Counted from the stretch's first letter, positions 6,612 through 16,099 are shown. The stretch: 60,570 nt of DNA from Acidobacteriota bacterium (GCA_003223245.1 QHYI01000126.1:1-60570), one strand, 5' to 3'. Numbers and translations are program-made. The notes: generated by a model from the letters alone, not told the origin.

Positions 6612-8939
6612 ATGGCCACCACAACGACCAAAACCGAAACGTTTGTCGGCAAGCGCATCCGCCGCCGCGAAGACCCGCGGCTCATCACGGGCACGGCGAC
6701 TTATGTGGAAGACATTCAGATGCCGGGGATGCACTACGCAGTGATTCTGCGTAGCCCGCATGCGGCGGCGCGAATTCGCTCCATCGATACCAAGAAGGCG
6801 GTGAGCGCTCCCGGCGTGGTTTGCGTTTTCACCGGCAAAGATACGAAAGGTGTGGGCGCCGTGCCGTGCGGCGTGGCGATGCCCGACTTGCGCGTGCCGC
6901 AGCATACGATCCTGGCGACCGAGCGTGTCTACTTCGTTGGGCACCCCGTCGCCGTGGTTGTGGCGCGGGATCGCTACCTGGCGCGCGATGCCGCTGATCT
7001 GATCGAAGTGGATTACGAAGTGCTGCCCGCCGTGGCCGATCCCGAGAAGGCCCTCGCGAAGGGGGCACCGGCGGTGCACCCCCAATGGCCGGACAACGTC
7101 GCGTTCACCTATCACCAGGACGGCGGCAACATCGACAAGGCGTTTGCGGAAGCCGATGTGGTGGTGAAGCAGCGCATCGTGAGCCAGCGGCTCGTGCCCA
7201 TGGCGATGGAGACGCGCGGGGTGGTGGCGGAGTGGCGCGGCGCGGATCGCCAGCTCAATCTGTACACTTCCACGCAGATTCCGCATTTGGTACGCACGAT
7301 CGTCGCGGCCATGCTCGGCCTGGAAGAAAACCGTATGCGCGTAATCGCGCCGGAAGTGGGCGGCGGATTCGGCAGCAAGCTGAACGTCTACGCCGAAGAA
7401 GCGCTGATGGGCTACGTGTCGATGAAAATTCAAAAGCCCGTCAAGTGGATTGAGTCGCGCCGCGAGAATTTCACGTGTACGATTCACGGGCGCGGGCACG
7501 TCGATTACTACGAAGTCGCCGCGAAGCGCGACGGGACAATTCTGGGCATCAAGTTGAAGCTGATTCAAGACGTTGGTGCGTATCACCAATTGCTCACACC
7601 GCTGATTCCGCAATTGAGCGTGCTGATGATGCCCGGGCTATACAATACGCAAAATATTCGCGGCGATATCATCGGCGTGTTCACCAATTGCGTGCCCACC
7701 GATGCCTATCGAGGCGCGGGGCGCCCGGAGGCAACGCATGGCATCGAGCGCATGGTCGACATTCTCGCGGCCGAACTGAAAATGGATCCGGCGGAAATTC
7801 GGTTGAAGAATTTTGTCACCAAGGATAAATTCCCCTACCCCACAGCTACCGGCCTGATGTACGACTCGGGCGATTACGCTACGCCGCTGAAAAAGGCGCT
7901 CGACCTGGTCGGCTACGTGAAATTGCGCCAGGAGCAAGCGGACTTGCGCAAACAAGGCAAATACATGGGCATCGGGATTTCGACTTATGGCGAAATTTGC
8001 GCGATTGGCCCGTCTCCCGCGACGCCCGCGGGCGGATGGGAAAGCGCCACGGTGAAAATCGAACCAAGCGGCAAAGTCACCATCCTGACCGGCGCATGCC
8101 CGCACGGCCAAGGGGAAGAAACCACGTTCGCGCAGATTGCGGCCGACGAACTCGGTGTCGGGCTGGACGACATTCTGGTGATTCGCGGAGACACCGCCGT
8201 CGTGCAATACGGTATTGGAACGTTCGGCAGCCGCGCCACGGCCGTGGGCGGGACAGCACTCTATTACGCATTGCAGGACTTGAAAGCCAAGATCAAAAAG
8301 TTCGGCGAGATGCTGCTGGAATCCGACGACGTTTCGCTGATGATCGGGCAAGTCATAGACAACAAGAGCGGAAAAGCGAAAACGTTCCAGGAAATTGCCG
8401 GAGCGGCTTACCGCGCGCTGAAGCTGCCGCCGAACACCGAACCTGGGCTCCTAGCCACGCGCTTCTGGGAGCCACCCAACTTCACGTTCCCGTTTGGCGC
8501 GCACATCGTGGTCACCGACATTGACGACGAAACCGGGCAAATCAAAATCCGGCGCTACGTGGCGGTGGATGATTGCGGCAACATCCTGAATCCGCTGATC
8601 GTCGATGGGCAGGTGCATGGCGGCGTGGCGCAAGGCTTGGGGCAGGCGTTGTGGGAGCAGGCCGTTTACGATGACAACGGACAGCTCGTCACCGGCGAGC
8701 TGACGGACTACGCCGTGCCGCGTGCGCAGATGATGCCGTGGATTGAGAGCCATCACACGTGCACGCCTTCGCCCATCAATCCGCTGGGAGTGAAGGGCGT
8801 GGGCGAAGCGGGCACGATCGGCTGCTCGCCTGCGGTGGTCAACTCCGTGGTGGACGCGCTTTCGCCGCTGGGTGTTCGCCATCTGGACATGCCGCTGACG
8901 CCGGAAAAAATCTGGAAAGTGGTGGCGAAAAAGAACTGA
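6612..8939 (+). CDS. coxL: Molybdenum hydroxylase large subunit, form II CoxL-like
   Basis: This 775-residue catalytic subunit of the xanthine oxidase family binds molybdopterin cytosine dinucleotide. Visible motifs include VGGGFGSKLNVYAEEA and the C-terminal KGVGEAGTIG with the conserved active-site Glu. The active-site loop reads AYRGAGR, which is diagnostic of form II enzymes; form I CO dehydrogenases have AYRCSFR with the Cys that bridges to copper. The true substrate is therefore open. The ATG follows GGAGG closely. Between coxS (9-base gap) and coxM (28 bases to the chosen start), it is clearly one operon. No coxD/E/F-type maturation genes are present in the window. Confidence 0.92.
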   Translation: MATTTTKTETFVGKRIRRREDPRLITGTATYVEDIQMPGMHYAVILRSPHAAARIRSIDTKKAVSAPGVVCVFTGKDTKGVGAVPCGVAMPDLRVPQHTILATERVYFVGHPVAVVVARDRYLARDAADLIEVDYEVLPAVADPEKALAKGAPAVHPQWPDNVAFTYHQDGGNIDKAFAEADVVVKQRIVSQRLVPMAMETRGVVAEWRGADRQLNLYTSTQIPHLVRTIVAAMLGLEENRMRVIAPEVGGGFGSKLNVYAEEALMGYVSMKIQKPVKWIESRRENFTCTIHGRGHVDYYEVAAKRDGTILGIKLKLIQDVGAYHQLLTPLIPQLSVLMMPGLYNTQNIRGDIIGVFTNCVPTDAYRGAGRPEATHGIERMVDILAAELKMDPAEIRLKNFVTKDKFPYPTATGLMYDSGDYATPLKKALDLVGYVKLRQEQADLRKQGKYMGIGISTYGEICAIGPSPATPAGGWESATVKIEPSGKVTILTGACPHGQGEETTFAQIAADELGVGLDDILVIRGDTAVVQYGIGTFGSRATAVGGTALYYALQDLKAKIKKFGEMLLESDDVSLMIGQVIDNKSGKAKTFQEIAGAAYRALKLPPNTEPGLLATRFWEPPNFTFPFGAHIVVTDIDDETGQIKIRRYVAVDDCGNILNPLIVDGQVHGGVAQGLGQALWEQAVYDDNGQLVTGELTDYAVPRAQMMPWIESHHTCTPSPINPLGVKGVGEAGTIGCSPAVVNSVVDALSPLGVRHLDMPLTPEKIWKVVAKKN

Positions 8940-8967
8940 GTCAATGGACTCCCGAGGAGCAACCGCA

Positions 8968-9822
8968 ATGATCGCGCAAAAATTCGAATACACCGCTCCC
9001 AAGTCTCTCGATGAAGCACTGCACCTGCTCGCCAGCGGCGCGAAACCGCTTGCGGGCGGCATGAGCCTCATCCCGATGATGAAACTGCGGCTCGCCGCGC
9101 CGGAACATCTTGTGGACTTGCGAACGATCAAAGACCTGAATTACATCCGAGAAGCCGGCGGCCAGCTGCACATTGGCGCGACGGCTTCGCACTACGAGAT
9201 CGAAAGCTCGGCCTTGCTGCGCCAGAAGTGTCCGCTGCTCACCGAAACAGCGGCTGCTATCGGCGACGTGCAAGTGCGCAACATGGGAACCATCGGCGGC
9301 AGCGTGGCGCACGCCGATCCTGCGGCGGATTATCCCGCGGCGCTGCAAGCACTCGAAGCCAAGTTTGTTTTGAACGGCGCGAAATCGGAGCGCACGGTAA
9401 GCGCCGCCGACTTTTTCGTGGATGCGTTTACGACCACGCTCGAGCCCGGCGAAATCTTGCGCGAAGTGATTGTGCCAATCGACGACGCGCGCACCGGCAC
9501 GAGCTACCAAAAGATGGTGCAGCCCGCGAGCGGCTTCGCGATTGTGGGTGTCGCGGTGCGCGTGCGGCAAAATGCCAGGAAGGTTTCCTTTGCGCGCATC
9601 GGAGTTACCGGCCTTTCGAACCACGCCTATCGCGCCACAGCCGCGGAAAAAGCGCTGGAAGGCAAGACGCCCTCGGCCAACGACATTCAAAACGCGGCGG
9701 CGCTCGTCGCGCAGGGCGTTGACGCGAACTCCGACTTGCACGCTTCGGCGGATTACCGGAAGCATCTCGCGGCGGTGCATGCGGCGCGTGCGATCAAGAG
9801 CGCGATTTCGAGAATTACGTGA
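8968..9822 (+). CDS. coxM: Molybdenum hydroxylase FAD subunit (CoxM-like)
   Basis: The protein has 284 residues from the ATG at 8968, which has GAGGAG 9 bases upstream; an ATG at 8944 in the same frame lies too close to coxL and has no such site. The two FAD-binding signatures are present: AGGMSLIPMMK near residue 29 and TIGGSVAHADPAADYPAAL near residue 108. The C-terminal part matches the CO dehydrogenase flavoprotein C-domain. It accepts electrons from CoxS and passes them on toward quinone or another acceptor. Its stop codon overlaps the GTG of the next gene. Confidence 0.9.
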   Translation: MIAQKFEYTAPKSLDEALHLLASGAKPLAGGMSLIPMMKLRLAAPEHLVDLRTIKDLNYIREAGGQLHIGATASHYEIESSALLRQKCPLLTETAAAIGDVQVRNMGTIGGSVAHADPAADYPAALQALEAKFVLNGAKSERTVSAADFFVDAFTTTLEPGEILREVIVPIDDARTGTSYQKMVQPASGFAIVGVAVRVRQNARKVSFARIGVTGLSNHAYRATAAEKALEGKTPSANDIQNAAALVAQGVDANSDLHASADYRKHLAAVHAARAIKSAISRIT

Positions 9823-10265
9823 AGATTTCCGGATCCTACAATTTGCCTGTTGCGCCGGAGCGCGCTTATCAGATCCTTCAAGACCCTGCGATTCTCGCGC
9901 AGGCCATGCCGGGCTGCGAAAGCCTGGAACAGATAGGCCCCGACGAGTACCGCATGAAGATGAAAGTACTTCTGGCGGCGCTTTCAGGACAATTTGAAGG
10001 CAAGGTGCGCATTGCCGATCAGGCGCCGCCAACAAGTTTTCGGCTTATCGTCGAGGGCTCTGGCCGCATCGGCTTTCTAAAGGGCGATGGGCTTTTGAAG
10101 TTGTCTCCACCTGATGCTGGTGCTGCCGGTTTGACGGTCGTTTCCTACGAAGGCGATGCGCAAGTGGGAGGGACCATGGCTGCGGTCGGCCAGCGACTGA
10201 TCGACGGCACGGCGAAAATGATGATTAGGAAGTTTTTTGATAAGTTGGCGTCGCTAGCCGGCTAA
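9819..10265 (+). CDS. coxG: CoxG-like SRPBCC-fold protein
   Basis: This 148-residue protein of the CoxG family (START/SRPBCC fold) includes the typical N-terminal MKISGSYNLPVAPERAYQIL and LAQAMPGCESLEQIGPDEY. In Oligotropha, CoxG is linked to membrane attachment of CO dehydrogenase. The GTG start overlaps the coxM stop codon by four bases (GTGA), so it is translationally coupled. It is the last gene of the cox operon and faces the cheX end of the chemotaxis operon. It supports a membrane-coupled electron transfer role for the complex (inference). Confidence 0.85.
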   Translation: MKISGSYNLPVAPERAYQILQDPAILAQAMPGCESLEQIGPDEYRMKMKVLLAALSGQFEGKVRIADQAPPTSFRLIVEGSGRIGFLKGDGLLKLSPPDAGAAGLTVVSYEGDAQVGGTMAAVGQRLIDGTAKMMIRKFFDKLASLAG

Positions 10266-10395
10266 CCCGGGAGTCGTGATTCGTGGCGAAGACGAGGTTC
10301 TCGGCCAGCTTGTGCACTTGGGGACGGACGCGGCGGCGAGACCGCGAAGCAAGCAACGGAGGGCTCTTAGCAGGAGAGCGCACGGCGAGCAAGAT

Positions 10396-10413
10396 GCCGG
10401 GCTCAAGCCCGGC
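10396..10413. other. GC-rich hairpin between convergent coxG and cheX
   Basis: GCCGGGCT-CA-AGCCCGGC is a perfect 8-bp stem with a 2-base loop, about 130 bases past coxG and 25 bases past cheX on the other strand. There is no T-run on either side, so it is not a canonical terminator. It could be a bidirectional transcription stall or part of a dispersed repeat. The rest of 10266-10437 shows no gene. Confidence 0.4.
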
Positions 10414-10437
10414 GCTACATGAAGACCTCGAAAACCG

Positions 10438-10941
10438 TTAATCCAGGGCCGGGACGGCGGAGCGTTCGACGCGGCGGCGGTGCAAATAGCGCATGGCGAT
10501 ATTCAGAAAAATGTCGCCGCAGGGCGTTTCGATACAAATCACCAGCGCTTCGGTGTCCGCGCTGCCCGCGAGGCCGGCTTCGTTCATGTGCACTTCGGGC
10601 GGAAAGACTTTGAAATGGAAGCCCTGGTCGTTGAGCAGCGTGACGGAATTGCCGATGACCATGTTCGCGAGCTCGCAAACGGTTTCGCGAACGACTTGCT
10701 CGCTGGCTACCATTTCTGTGCCCGCGAGCACGCTGGCGACTTTTACGGCAACTTCGGGTGCAATATCCAGAATCACGCGACCTTCAATGTCGCCCTTGAT
10801 GAGAATGAGCGCCGCGACACCTTTGCGGCGGTAAGCATCCTCGTCCATTTCTACGTCGACGATTTTGGTCGGGCCCTGGAGCGATTCGGCAAAAACGGCG
10901 TCGGCGGCGTTGATAAACGGCTGGATGAGTTCCATTCTCAT
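10438..10941 (-). CDS. cheX: CheX/CheC-type phosphatase of chemotaxis
   Basis: This 167-residue protein is of the CheC/CheX/FliY family, which dephosphorylates CheY-P. The family motif is present as ETVCELANMVIGNSVTLL, with the conserved Glu and Asn of the ExxN active site. The start ATG (10941) overlaps the stop of the cheY gene (ATGA), and it is the last gene of the first chemotaxis operon. Its direct coupling to a lone CheY suggests that it sets the lifetime of that regulator's phosphoryl group, replacing CheZ. The last 25 residues (RRRVERSAVPALD) look unstructured. Confidence 0.85.
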   Translation of the reverse strand: MRMELIQPFINAADAVFAESLQGPTKIVDVEMDEDAYRRKGVAALILIKGDIEGRVILDIAPEVAVKVASVLAGTEMVASEQVVRETVCELANMVIGNSVTLLNDQGFHFKVFPPEVHMNEAGLAGSADTEALVICIETPCGDIFLNIAMRYLHRRRVERSAVPALD

Positions 10942-11390
10942 GAGCGGCTCTCCCCGGCCAGCGCCACGGGCGCGCCCACCGCGTTCGGATCATCGCTGAG
11001 CACATAGCGAAGAATTTCGTACAGCACCTCCGGCTTCACCGGTTTCTGCACGAAATGCTTGGCGCCTTTCTGCAGCGCGGCCAGAATGTTTTCCTGATAC
11101 CCGACCGAAGATACCATCACGATGCGCGCGTCGGCGTGTTGGCGCACGATGCGCTCGACCGCCTCGATGCCTTCCATCTGCGGCATGGTGATGTCCATGA
11201 GCACAATGTCCGGCTTGATGCGGTTGTATTCCGCGATGGCGGTCAGGCCGTCGCCGGCTTCCCCAGCCAGTTCGCCGCCGAACATCTCGATCATTTTGAT
11301 GAGGTTCTTGCGCGCGAACACGGAATCGTCCACCACGAGGTAGCGGACCGGCTGATTGTCTTTTCTCAACAGAGCGCCGAACTGTTTCAT
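10938..11390 (-). CDS. cheY: CheY-like single-domain response regulator
   Basis: The protein has 150 residues, with a 14-residue N-terminal extension before a canonical receiver. The acidic pair is D21/D22, the phospho-acceptor D66 (VLMDITMP), and the conserved Lys K116 (VQKPVKP). It ends with an Ala/Pro-rich tail. Within the operon it sits between cheB (28-base gap) and cheX (overlap). It is the likely output of the CheA encoded by the same operon; no flagellar gene is in the window to confirm its target. Confidence 0.9.
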   Translation of the reverse strand: MKQFGALLRKDNQPVRYLVVDDSVFARKNLIKMIEMFGGELAGEAGDGLTAIAEYNRIKPDIVLMDITMPQMEGIEAVERIVRQHADARIVMVSSVGYQENILAALQKGAKHFVQKPVKPEVLYEILRYVLSDDPNAVGAPVALAGESRS

Positions 11391-11418
11391 GGCCTTCTCC
11401 TTGTCTGCACGCGCGCTT

Positions 11419-12558
11419 TCACGAGCGGTGAGACGTTACAGGTGTCCTTCCGGGTTTTTCGTCCTTCTCAGCTTTCTCCCCAAGATCTTTTTCCCCGGGA
11501 TTTTTCTCCGCCCCGTAATGAGCTGCCAGGAAGGTTCCCAGACCTTCGAGCGGAATCACTTTGTTCGCATAGCCTTTCAGGATGGCGGCGCGCGGCATGC
11601 CGCTGACCACGCAGCTTTCTTCGCTTTGCGCGATGGTCATGCCGCCGGCGGCTTTAATCGCGCCGAGGCCTTCAGCGCCATCTTCGCCCATGCCGGTCAT
11701 CAAAACGCCCACGGCCATCAGGCTGAATTCCTGCGCGAGGCTGTGGAAAAGCACGTCCGCGGAAGGGCGGTGGCCATTGACCGGCGGGCCGTCTGAAAGC
11801 ACGGCGATGTCGCCGCGCGGCATGCGCCGCACCATCATGTGGCGATTGCCGGGACAAATCAGAACGCGGCCGGCGAGGAGCAGATCGCCAGAGCGCGCTT
11901 CGTGCACTTCCAGCGGACAACACTCATCGAGGCGCTTGGCGAACATTTCCGTGAAACCTTCGGGCATGTGCTGCACCACGAGGATAGTCGAAAGAAAGTC
12001 GGCCGGGATTTGCGAAAGCATGTACTGCAGCGCGTTGGGTCCCCCGGTGGAAATTCCAACGGCGATGACACGGCGCGGCTGGAGCGCTGGGCGCGCGTGT
12101 TTTGTGGGCGCGGGCAGTTCCTCTCTAACCGTGACCGGAGGAAGCTTGCGCTTAGCGGCATGCTTGGCGACTTTAATCTTTGCGATGAGCTGATCGGCAA
12201 TTTCTTCGAGATGCCCGGCGCCCGCATCTTTTGGCTTGGCGAGAAAATCCACGGCGCCGAACGCCAGAGCTTTCAGCGTGGCGTAGCCCCCCTCTTTCGA
12301 ATGTGTGCTGAAAAGAATGATGGGCAGCGGAGCGCTGCGCATGATCAGCCGCAACATTTCCAGACCATCCATGCGGGGCATTTCGAGGTCCAGGGTGACG
12401 ACGTCAGGCTGCAGTTCTTCAATCTTTTTCAGCGCGAAGGCGCCGTCCATGGCCGTACCGACGACTTCGATGGAGCAGTCTCGGGCAAGGATCGCCGGGA
12501 TCAGCTTCCGCATGAGGGCGGAATCGTCGACGACGAGAACTCGGATGCGTTCGCTCAT
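11419..12558 (-). CDS. cheB: Chemotaxis response regulator protein-glutamate methylesterase CheB
   Basis: This 379-residue protein has a receiver (D11, D12, D57) followed by the methylesterase domain, with its catalytic triad in GISTGGP (Ser), VVQHMPEGF (His) and GMGEDGAEG (Asp). It removes methyl groups from receptor Glu residues and deamidates Gln. The C-terminal 35 residues (NPGEKDLGEKAEKDEKPGR) are charged and unusual. Its start overlaps the stop of cheA (ATGA). Partner enzyme CheR lies two genes upstream and the receptor is in the same operon. Confidence 0.94.
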   Translation of the reverse strand: MSERIRVLVVDDSALMRKLIPAILARDCSIEVVGTAMDGAFALKKIEELQPDVVTLDLEMPRMDGLEMLRLIMRSAPLPIILFSTHSKEGGYATLKALAFGAVDFLAKPKDAGAGHLEEIADQLIAKIKVAKHAAKRKLPPVTVREELPAPTKHARPALQPRRVIAVGISTGGPNALQYMLSQIPADFLSTILVVQHMPEGFTEMFAKRLDECCPLEVHEARSGDLLLAGRVLICPGNRHMMVRRMPRGDIAVLSDGPPVNGHRPSADVLFHSLAQEFSLMAVGVLMTGMGEDGAEGLGAIKAAGGMTIAQSEESCVVSGMPRAAILKGYANKVIPLEGLGTFLAAHYGAEKNPGEKDLGEKAEKDEKPGRTPVTSHRS

Positions 12559-14651
12559 GCGATGGCTCCAAGGGGTGTGGCGCGGGAGAGACGCGAAACA
12601 ATCGCGGGAACGTTCAGAATGAGCACGACGGTGCCGTCGCCGAGAATGGAAGCGCCGCTGACCAGATCGCTCGAGACAATTTCACCGGGCAACGCTTTGA
12701 TGACTAGCTCTTCTTCGCCAACAAGGCTGTCGACGACCAGGCCGAAGCGCTTCTCCGCCACGCCAATAACGATGACAAAACTCTTTTTCTTGGCGTTTGG
12801 CGAATCGATGCTGCGCAGGCGGCTCAAATGATTCAGCCGCACAAGCGTGAGGATTTGTTCGCGGAGGCGCAAAACTTCGCGCTGATCCACTTTGTGGACC
12901 TGGTGCTCAGCAATGCGCGTAATTTCAACGACCGAAGCGAGCGGCACCGCAAACAGGCGGCCCCCGACCCGGAACAAGAGCGTTGGAATGCTTGCGAGCG
13001 TGAGCGGAACGCGGAGCTGGAACATGGTGCCGCGGCCTTTTTGCGAGCTGACGTGAATCGTTCCCTTAAGGCGGTCCATCACGTTGCGAACAACGTCCAT
13101 GCCGATGCCGCGACCAGAAACTTCGGTGACTTCCTTGGTGGTACTGAAGCCGGATTCAAAGATCAGGTTCAGGACGTCAGGCTCGCTGAGGCGCTGGGCT
13201 TCTTCTGCCTTGAGCATTCCCTGCTCAACCGCGCGAGCCCGAATGAACGCGAGATCGATGCCGCGGCCATCATCACGGACCTCGATCACGACTTGCGTAC
13301 CCTGATGGTAGGCGTTCAGATAAACGGTGCCACGGGCAGGCTTCCCAACAGCCAGGCGCTCATCGGGGGAACCCACGCCGTGATCCACGGCGTTGCGAAC
13401 CAGATGCATGAGCGGCTCGGCGAGAGCATCGAGGATGCCCTTGTCCAGATCGGTGTTCTGGCCGGACATTTCCAGCGCCACATCCTTTCCGCATTGCTTG
13501 GCGACATCGCGAACGATGCGCGGAAAACGGCGGAAGAGCTGCTCGACAGGCACCATGCGAATCTTCAACACACATTTGTGCAGTTCATCGAGGATGCGGG
13601 CTTGAAACGCCATGGCGTCGGCCAGCCTGGCGCGAATGGGATCGCGTGCGTGCTGCTTGTCAAATTCAGTGAGCGTGCGGTGAAGCATGGACTTACCAAT
13701 AATCAATTCGCCGACAAGATTCATGACGGCGTCGATGCGCGCGGCGTCGACGCGGAGCGTACTCTCAGCCACAGCAACGGCGGCGGGACTGGGGTTTGCC
13801 GGTTTGGCGGCCTGATTGGCCTCGCCCCCCTGCACGCCAGCCTCAACAACTTTGGCTGCCTGAGCTTCCAGCAAGTCGCCGAGCAATTCATGCTCGGGCA
13901 TCTGCGAAGCGGCGACCTTTGCGATGTACACTTCGGAAACAATCGTTGGGATGCGGCAGCGATGATAGAGCTTCTCCTCGGATTGCGTGCTGGCCAGAGC
14001 GGCCTCCACGACTTCGACGGTGGCTGCCGCAACATTATCTTCGGGGCGCAGGGCGATGACCGTGCCGCTGCCATGAAGGACGTTGCGAATCAGTTGGAAC
14101 GCGGCGGCGCGCATAAGGCTGTTTGGATCGATGCGAAGAGCCACGTTGTAAACGGGCTCGCCACGATGGACGGCCTCGGAAATCATGAGTTGCTCGTATT
14201 CGGTCCAGGCAAACTGTACGGGCGCTGGAGACGCATTCGCCGCATCGCTCGCGGCGGCTTGCGGCGCTTCGAGAAGACGCCGGACCACGGCACGAAGCGC
14301 ATCCATGGCAGGCGGTTTCGCGTTTTTCTGGTAAGCCGTGAGCATGGCGCCAAAGCTATCGGCAGCGGTAAGCACGACTTCGGGAAGATCCGCGCCATGG
14401 GCGCTCGCAACCCGGGGCGTAAGCGCGTCTTCGAGTTCGTGAGCGAGTTCGCTGAGTTTGTGGAGGCCGCAGGCAGCAGAATCACCCTTCAAGGTGTGGA
14501 TCACGCGGCGAACCCGGCGCATCACTTCCTCGTCGTTGGGGCGAGCCTCGAGCTCCAGGCCAGCTTCGTTGAGGGACTGCAATAGTTCGGCGGCGCTCTC
14601 GAAGAACAGAGCGCGCAGCTCGCTGTTGTGATCGTCGGAGGGACGGCTCAC
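12555..14651 (-). CDS. cheA: Chemotaxis histidine kinase CheA
   Basis: The protein has 698 residues. It starts with an Hpt domain carrying H52 in VIHTLKGDSAACG. A 60-residue linker and a P2-like segment (about 150-250) follow. The dimerisation helices begin near ESTLRVDAARIDAVMNLVGELI. The HATPase has the N-box LMHLVRNAVDHGVG, the G1 box DDGRGID and the G2 region GRGIGMDVV. The CheW-like P5 domain is at the C-terminus. There is no receiver. It overlaps cheR upstream and cheB downstream by four bases each. This is the standard kinase of the first operon, phosphorylating CheY and CheB. Confidence 0.94.
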   Translation of the reverse strand: MSRPSDDHNSELRALFFESAAELLQSLNEAGLELEARPNDEEVMRRVRRVIHTLKGDSAACGLHKLSELAHELEDALTPRVASAHGADLPEVVLTAADSFGAMLTAYQKNAKPPAMDALRAVVRRLLEAPQAAASDAANASPAPVQFAWTEYEQLMISEAVHRGEPVYNVALRIDPNSLMRAAAFQLIRNVLHGSGTVIALRPEDNVAAATVEVVEAALASTQSEEKLYHRCRIPTIVSEVYIAKVAASQMPEHELLGDLLEAQAAKVVEAGVQGGEANQAAKPANPSPAAVAVAESTLRVDAARIDAVMNLVGELIIGKSMLHRTLTEFDKQHARDPIRARLADAMAFQARILDELHKCVLKIRMVPVEQLFRRFPRIVRDVAKQCGKDVALEMSGQNTDLDKGILDALAEPLMHLVRNAVDHGVGSPDERLAVGKPARGTVYLNAYHQGTQVVIEVRDDGRGIDLAFIRARAVEQGMLKAEEAQRLSEPDVLNLIFESGFSTTKEVTEVSGRGIGMDVVRNVMDRLKGTIHVSSQKGRGTMFQLRVPLTLASIPTLLFRVGGRLFAVPLASVVEITRIAEHQVHKVDQREVLRLREQILTLVRLNHLSRLRSIDSPNAKKKSFVIVIGVAEKRFGLVVDSLVGEEELVIKALPGEIVSSDLVSGASILGDGTVVLILNVPAIVSRLSRATPLGAIA

Positions 14652-15556
14652 GTGTTCGCCTCGATGCGTTGATAGGCAGTGCCATTATTTTCGTGCACCA
14701 TGCGGAACTTCTGCGTCAGACCAAACAGGCTTTCGGCATGGCCGACCAAGAGATAGCCGCCGGGGTTCAGGCAATTCCAGAACTTGTCAATCAAGCGCTT
14801 TTGCTCGGCCTCGTCGAAATAGATCATGACGTTGCGGCAGAGGATGATGTCGTTGCGGCGCGGAAGGAATTCGGTCTTCAGGTTGTGAAAGTCGAACTGC
14901 ACAAGCTCCTTCAATCGTGTTTTAACCGCGTACTTGTCACCGGATTTTTCGAAATAGCGCAAGCGGCAGGTGTAATCCACCGGTTCCATCTGCTGTTCGG
15001 TATAAAGACCTTCCTGGCCGATGCGGAGGCTGGCGTAGCTGATGTCTGAAGCGACCATTTCCACCTTCCAGGGGGGCGGAATGAGCGGCTTCGGCGAGGG
15101 CATCTCAAACGGGAGCGGATTACGCAGGTAGTAGTATGCCAGCGCGTCGCAAATCAAAATGGCGACGGTGTAAGGTTCCTGGCCGGAGGAGCAACCCGCG
15201 CTCCAGACGCGCAGCGTGTAATCGCGGCGCTCCTGTTTACGACGGAGCATATTTTCGAGGACGGATTTCTGTAACAGTTCGAGCTGCGGCTTATTGCGAA
15301 AAAAACTGGTTTCGTTGACAGTGAGATTTTCGAGCAACAGTCCCAACTCGGTGCGACCTTCCCTGCTGGTCAAGAGCCGATAGTAAGAGTAGAAAGAATC
15401 AAGATTACAGGCTTTCAGGCGGCGCTGGAGCCGGTCTTTCAGGAAGTGCGAGCGGCGCTCATCAAAGAACATGCCGCATTCCTGGTAGACCAGGGTCTGC
15501 AGAAGCTTTAATTCCGCTTCGGTGAGCTGAATCTGAGCGCTGATAATGGTTCCCAT
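14648..15556 (-). CDS. cheR: Chemotaxis protein methyltransferase CheR
   Basis: This 302-residue, SAM-dependent enzyme methylates receptor Glu residues. The N-terminal all-alpha CheR domain (LQTLVYQECGMFFDERR) is followed by the SAM-binding domain with VWSAGCSSGQEPYTVAI and DIILCRNVMIYFD. No TPR extension is present. The gene lies 48 bases after cheW and overlaps cheA. The 15557-15604 spacer may hold the ribosome site. A mid-domain loop (PLPFEMPSPKPLIPPPWK) is longer than in the enteric enzyme. Confidence 0.92.
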   Translation of the reverse strand: MGTIISAQIQLTEAELKLLQTLVYQECGMFFDERRSHFLKDRLQRRLKACNLDSFYSYYRLLTSREGRTELGLLLENLTVNETSFFRNKPQLELLQKSVLENMLRRKQERRDYTLRVWSAGCSSGQEPYTVAILICDALAYYYLRNPLPFEMPSPKPLIPPPWKVEMVASDISYASLRIGQEGLYTEQQMEPVDYTCRLRYFEKSGDKYAVKTRLKELVQFDFHNLKTEFLPRRNDIILCRNVMIYFDEAEQKRLIDKFWNCLNPGGYLLVGHAESLFGLTQKFRMVHENNGTAYQRIEANT

Positions 15557-15604
15557 GGCGTGCGTGAGCGGCGGACCGTCAGCGAAGGCTTCACAATTAA
15601 AAAA

Positions 15605-16081
15605 CTACCTGACGGTAGCGACGGGTTCCGCAACCTCCTCGAGGCGTTTGTATTCGGGACGCTGCAGGAGTTTTGAAATATCCAAAAGGATGATCAGGCG
15701 ACCTTTGAGTTTGCCAACGCCGGTGACGTAGCCGGATTCGCCTTCGGCAAAGAGGCTTCCGGGGGCTTCGATTTCTGACGGCGGGATTTTCAGCACCTCG
15801 GAAGCGGAGTTGACGATCAGGCCGACAAGCTTGTTCTCGAGTTCGACCACAAGAATGCGATTTTTCTTGTCCGGCTGAATTTCCGCCTGCCCAAAACGCT
15901 TGCGCAAATCCATCACGGGTATGATTTTGCCCCGCAGGTTGATCACGCCCTCGATAAGATCAGGGGCGCTGGGAACGGCGGTGATTTCCGGGACGCGCAC
16001 GATTTCACGCACGGAAGCGATCCGCACGCCGTACGTTTCGTCGCCGATCCGGAAACCAACGACTTGAAGATCCTTTTCCAT
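15605..16081 (-). CDS. cheW: Chemotaxis adaptor CheW
   Basis: The 158-residue, single CheW domain covers almost the whole length. Typical segments are VVGFRIGDETYGVRIASVREIVRVPEITAVPSAP and GVINLRGKIIPVMDLRKRFG. It links receptor and CheA. The start is placed at ATG 16081, which has GGAG 8 bases upstream; a TTG one codon earlier is less likely. It lies between mcp (18 bases) and cheR. The acidic/neutral C-terminus ends EEVAEPVATVR. Confidence 0.92.
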   Translation of the reverse strand: MEKDLQVVGFRIGDETYGVRIASVREIVRVPEITAVPSAPDLIEGVINLRGKIIPVMDLRKRFGQAEIQPDKKNRILVVELENKLVGLIVNSASEVLKIPPSEIEAPGSLFAEGESGYVTGVGKLKGRLIILLDISKLLQRPEYKRLEEVAEPVATVR

Positions 16082-16099
16082 CAAAAAGTCTCCGGCCCC

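Noticed and set aside
6150-7613. 487-codon open frame opposite coxS/coxL
   Set aside because: A His/Arg-rich shadow frame of coxL with no family features.
10396-10413. Terminator of coxG or cheX
   Set aside because: Strong stem but no T-run on either strand; listed only as a hairpin.
12828-14585. 585-codon open frame opposite cheA
   Set aside because: A high-GC shadow of the cheA gene; no domain sense, while cheA is intact on the other strand.
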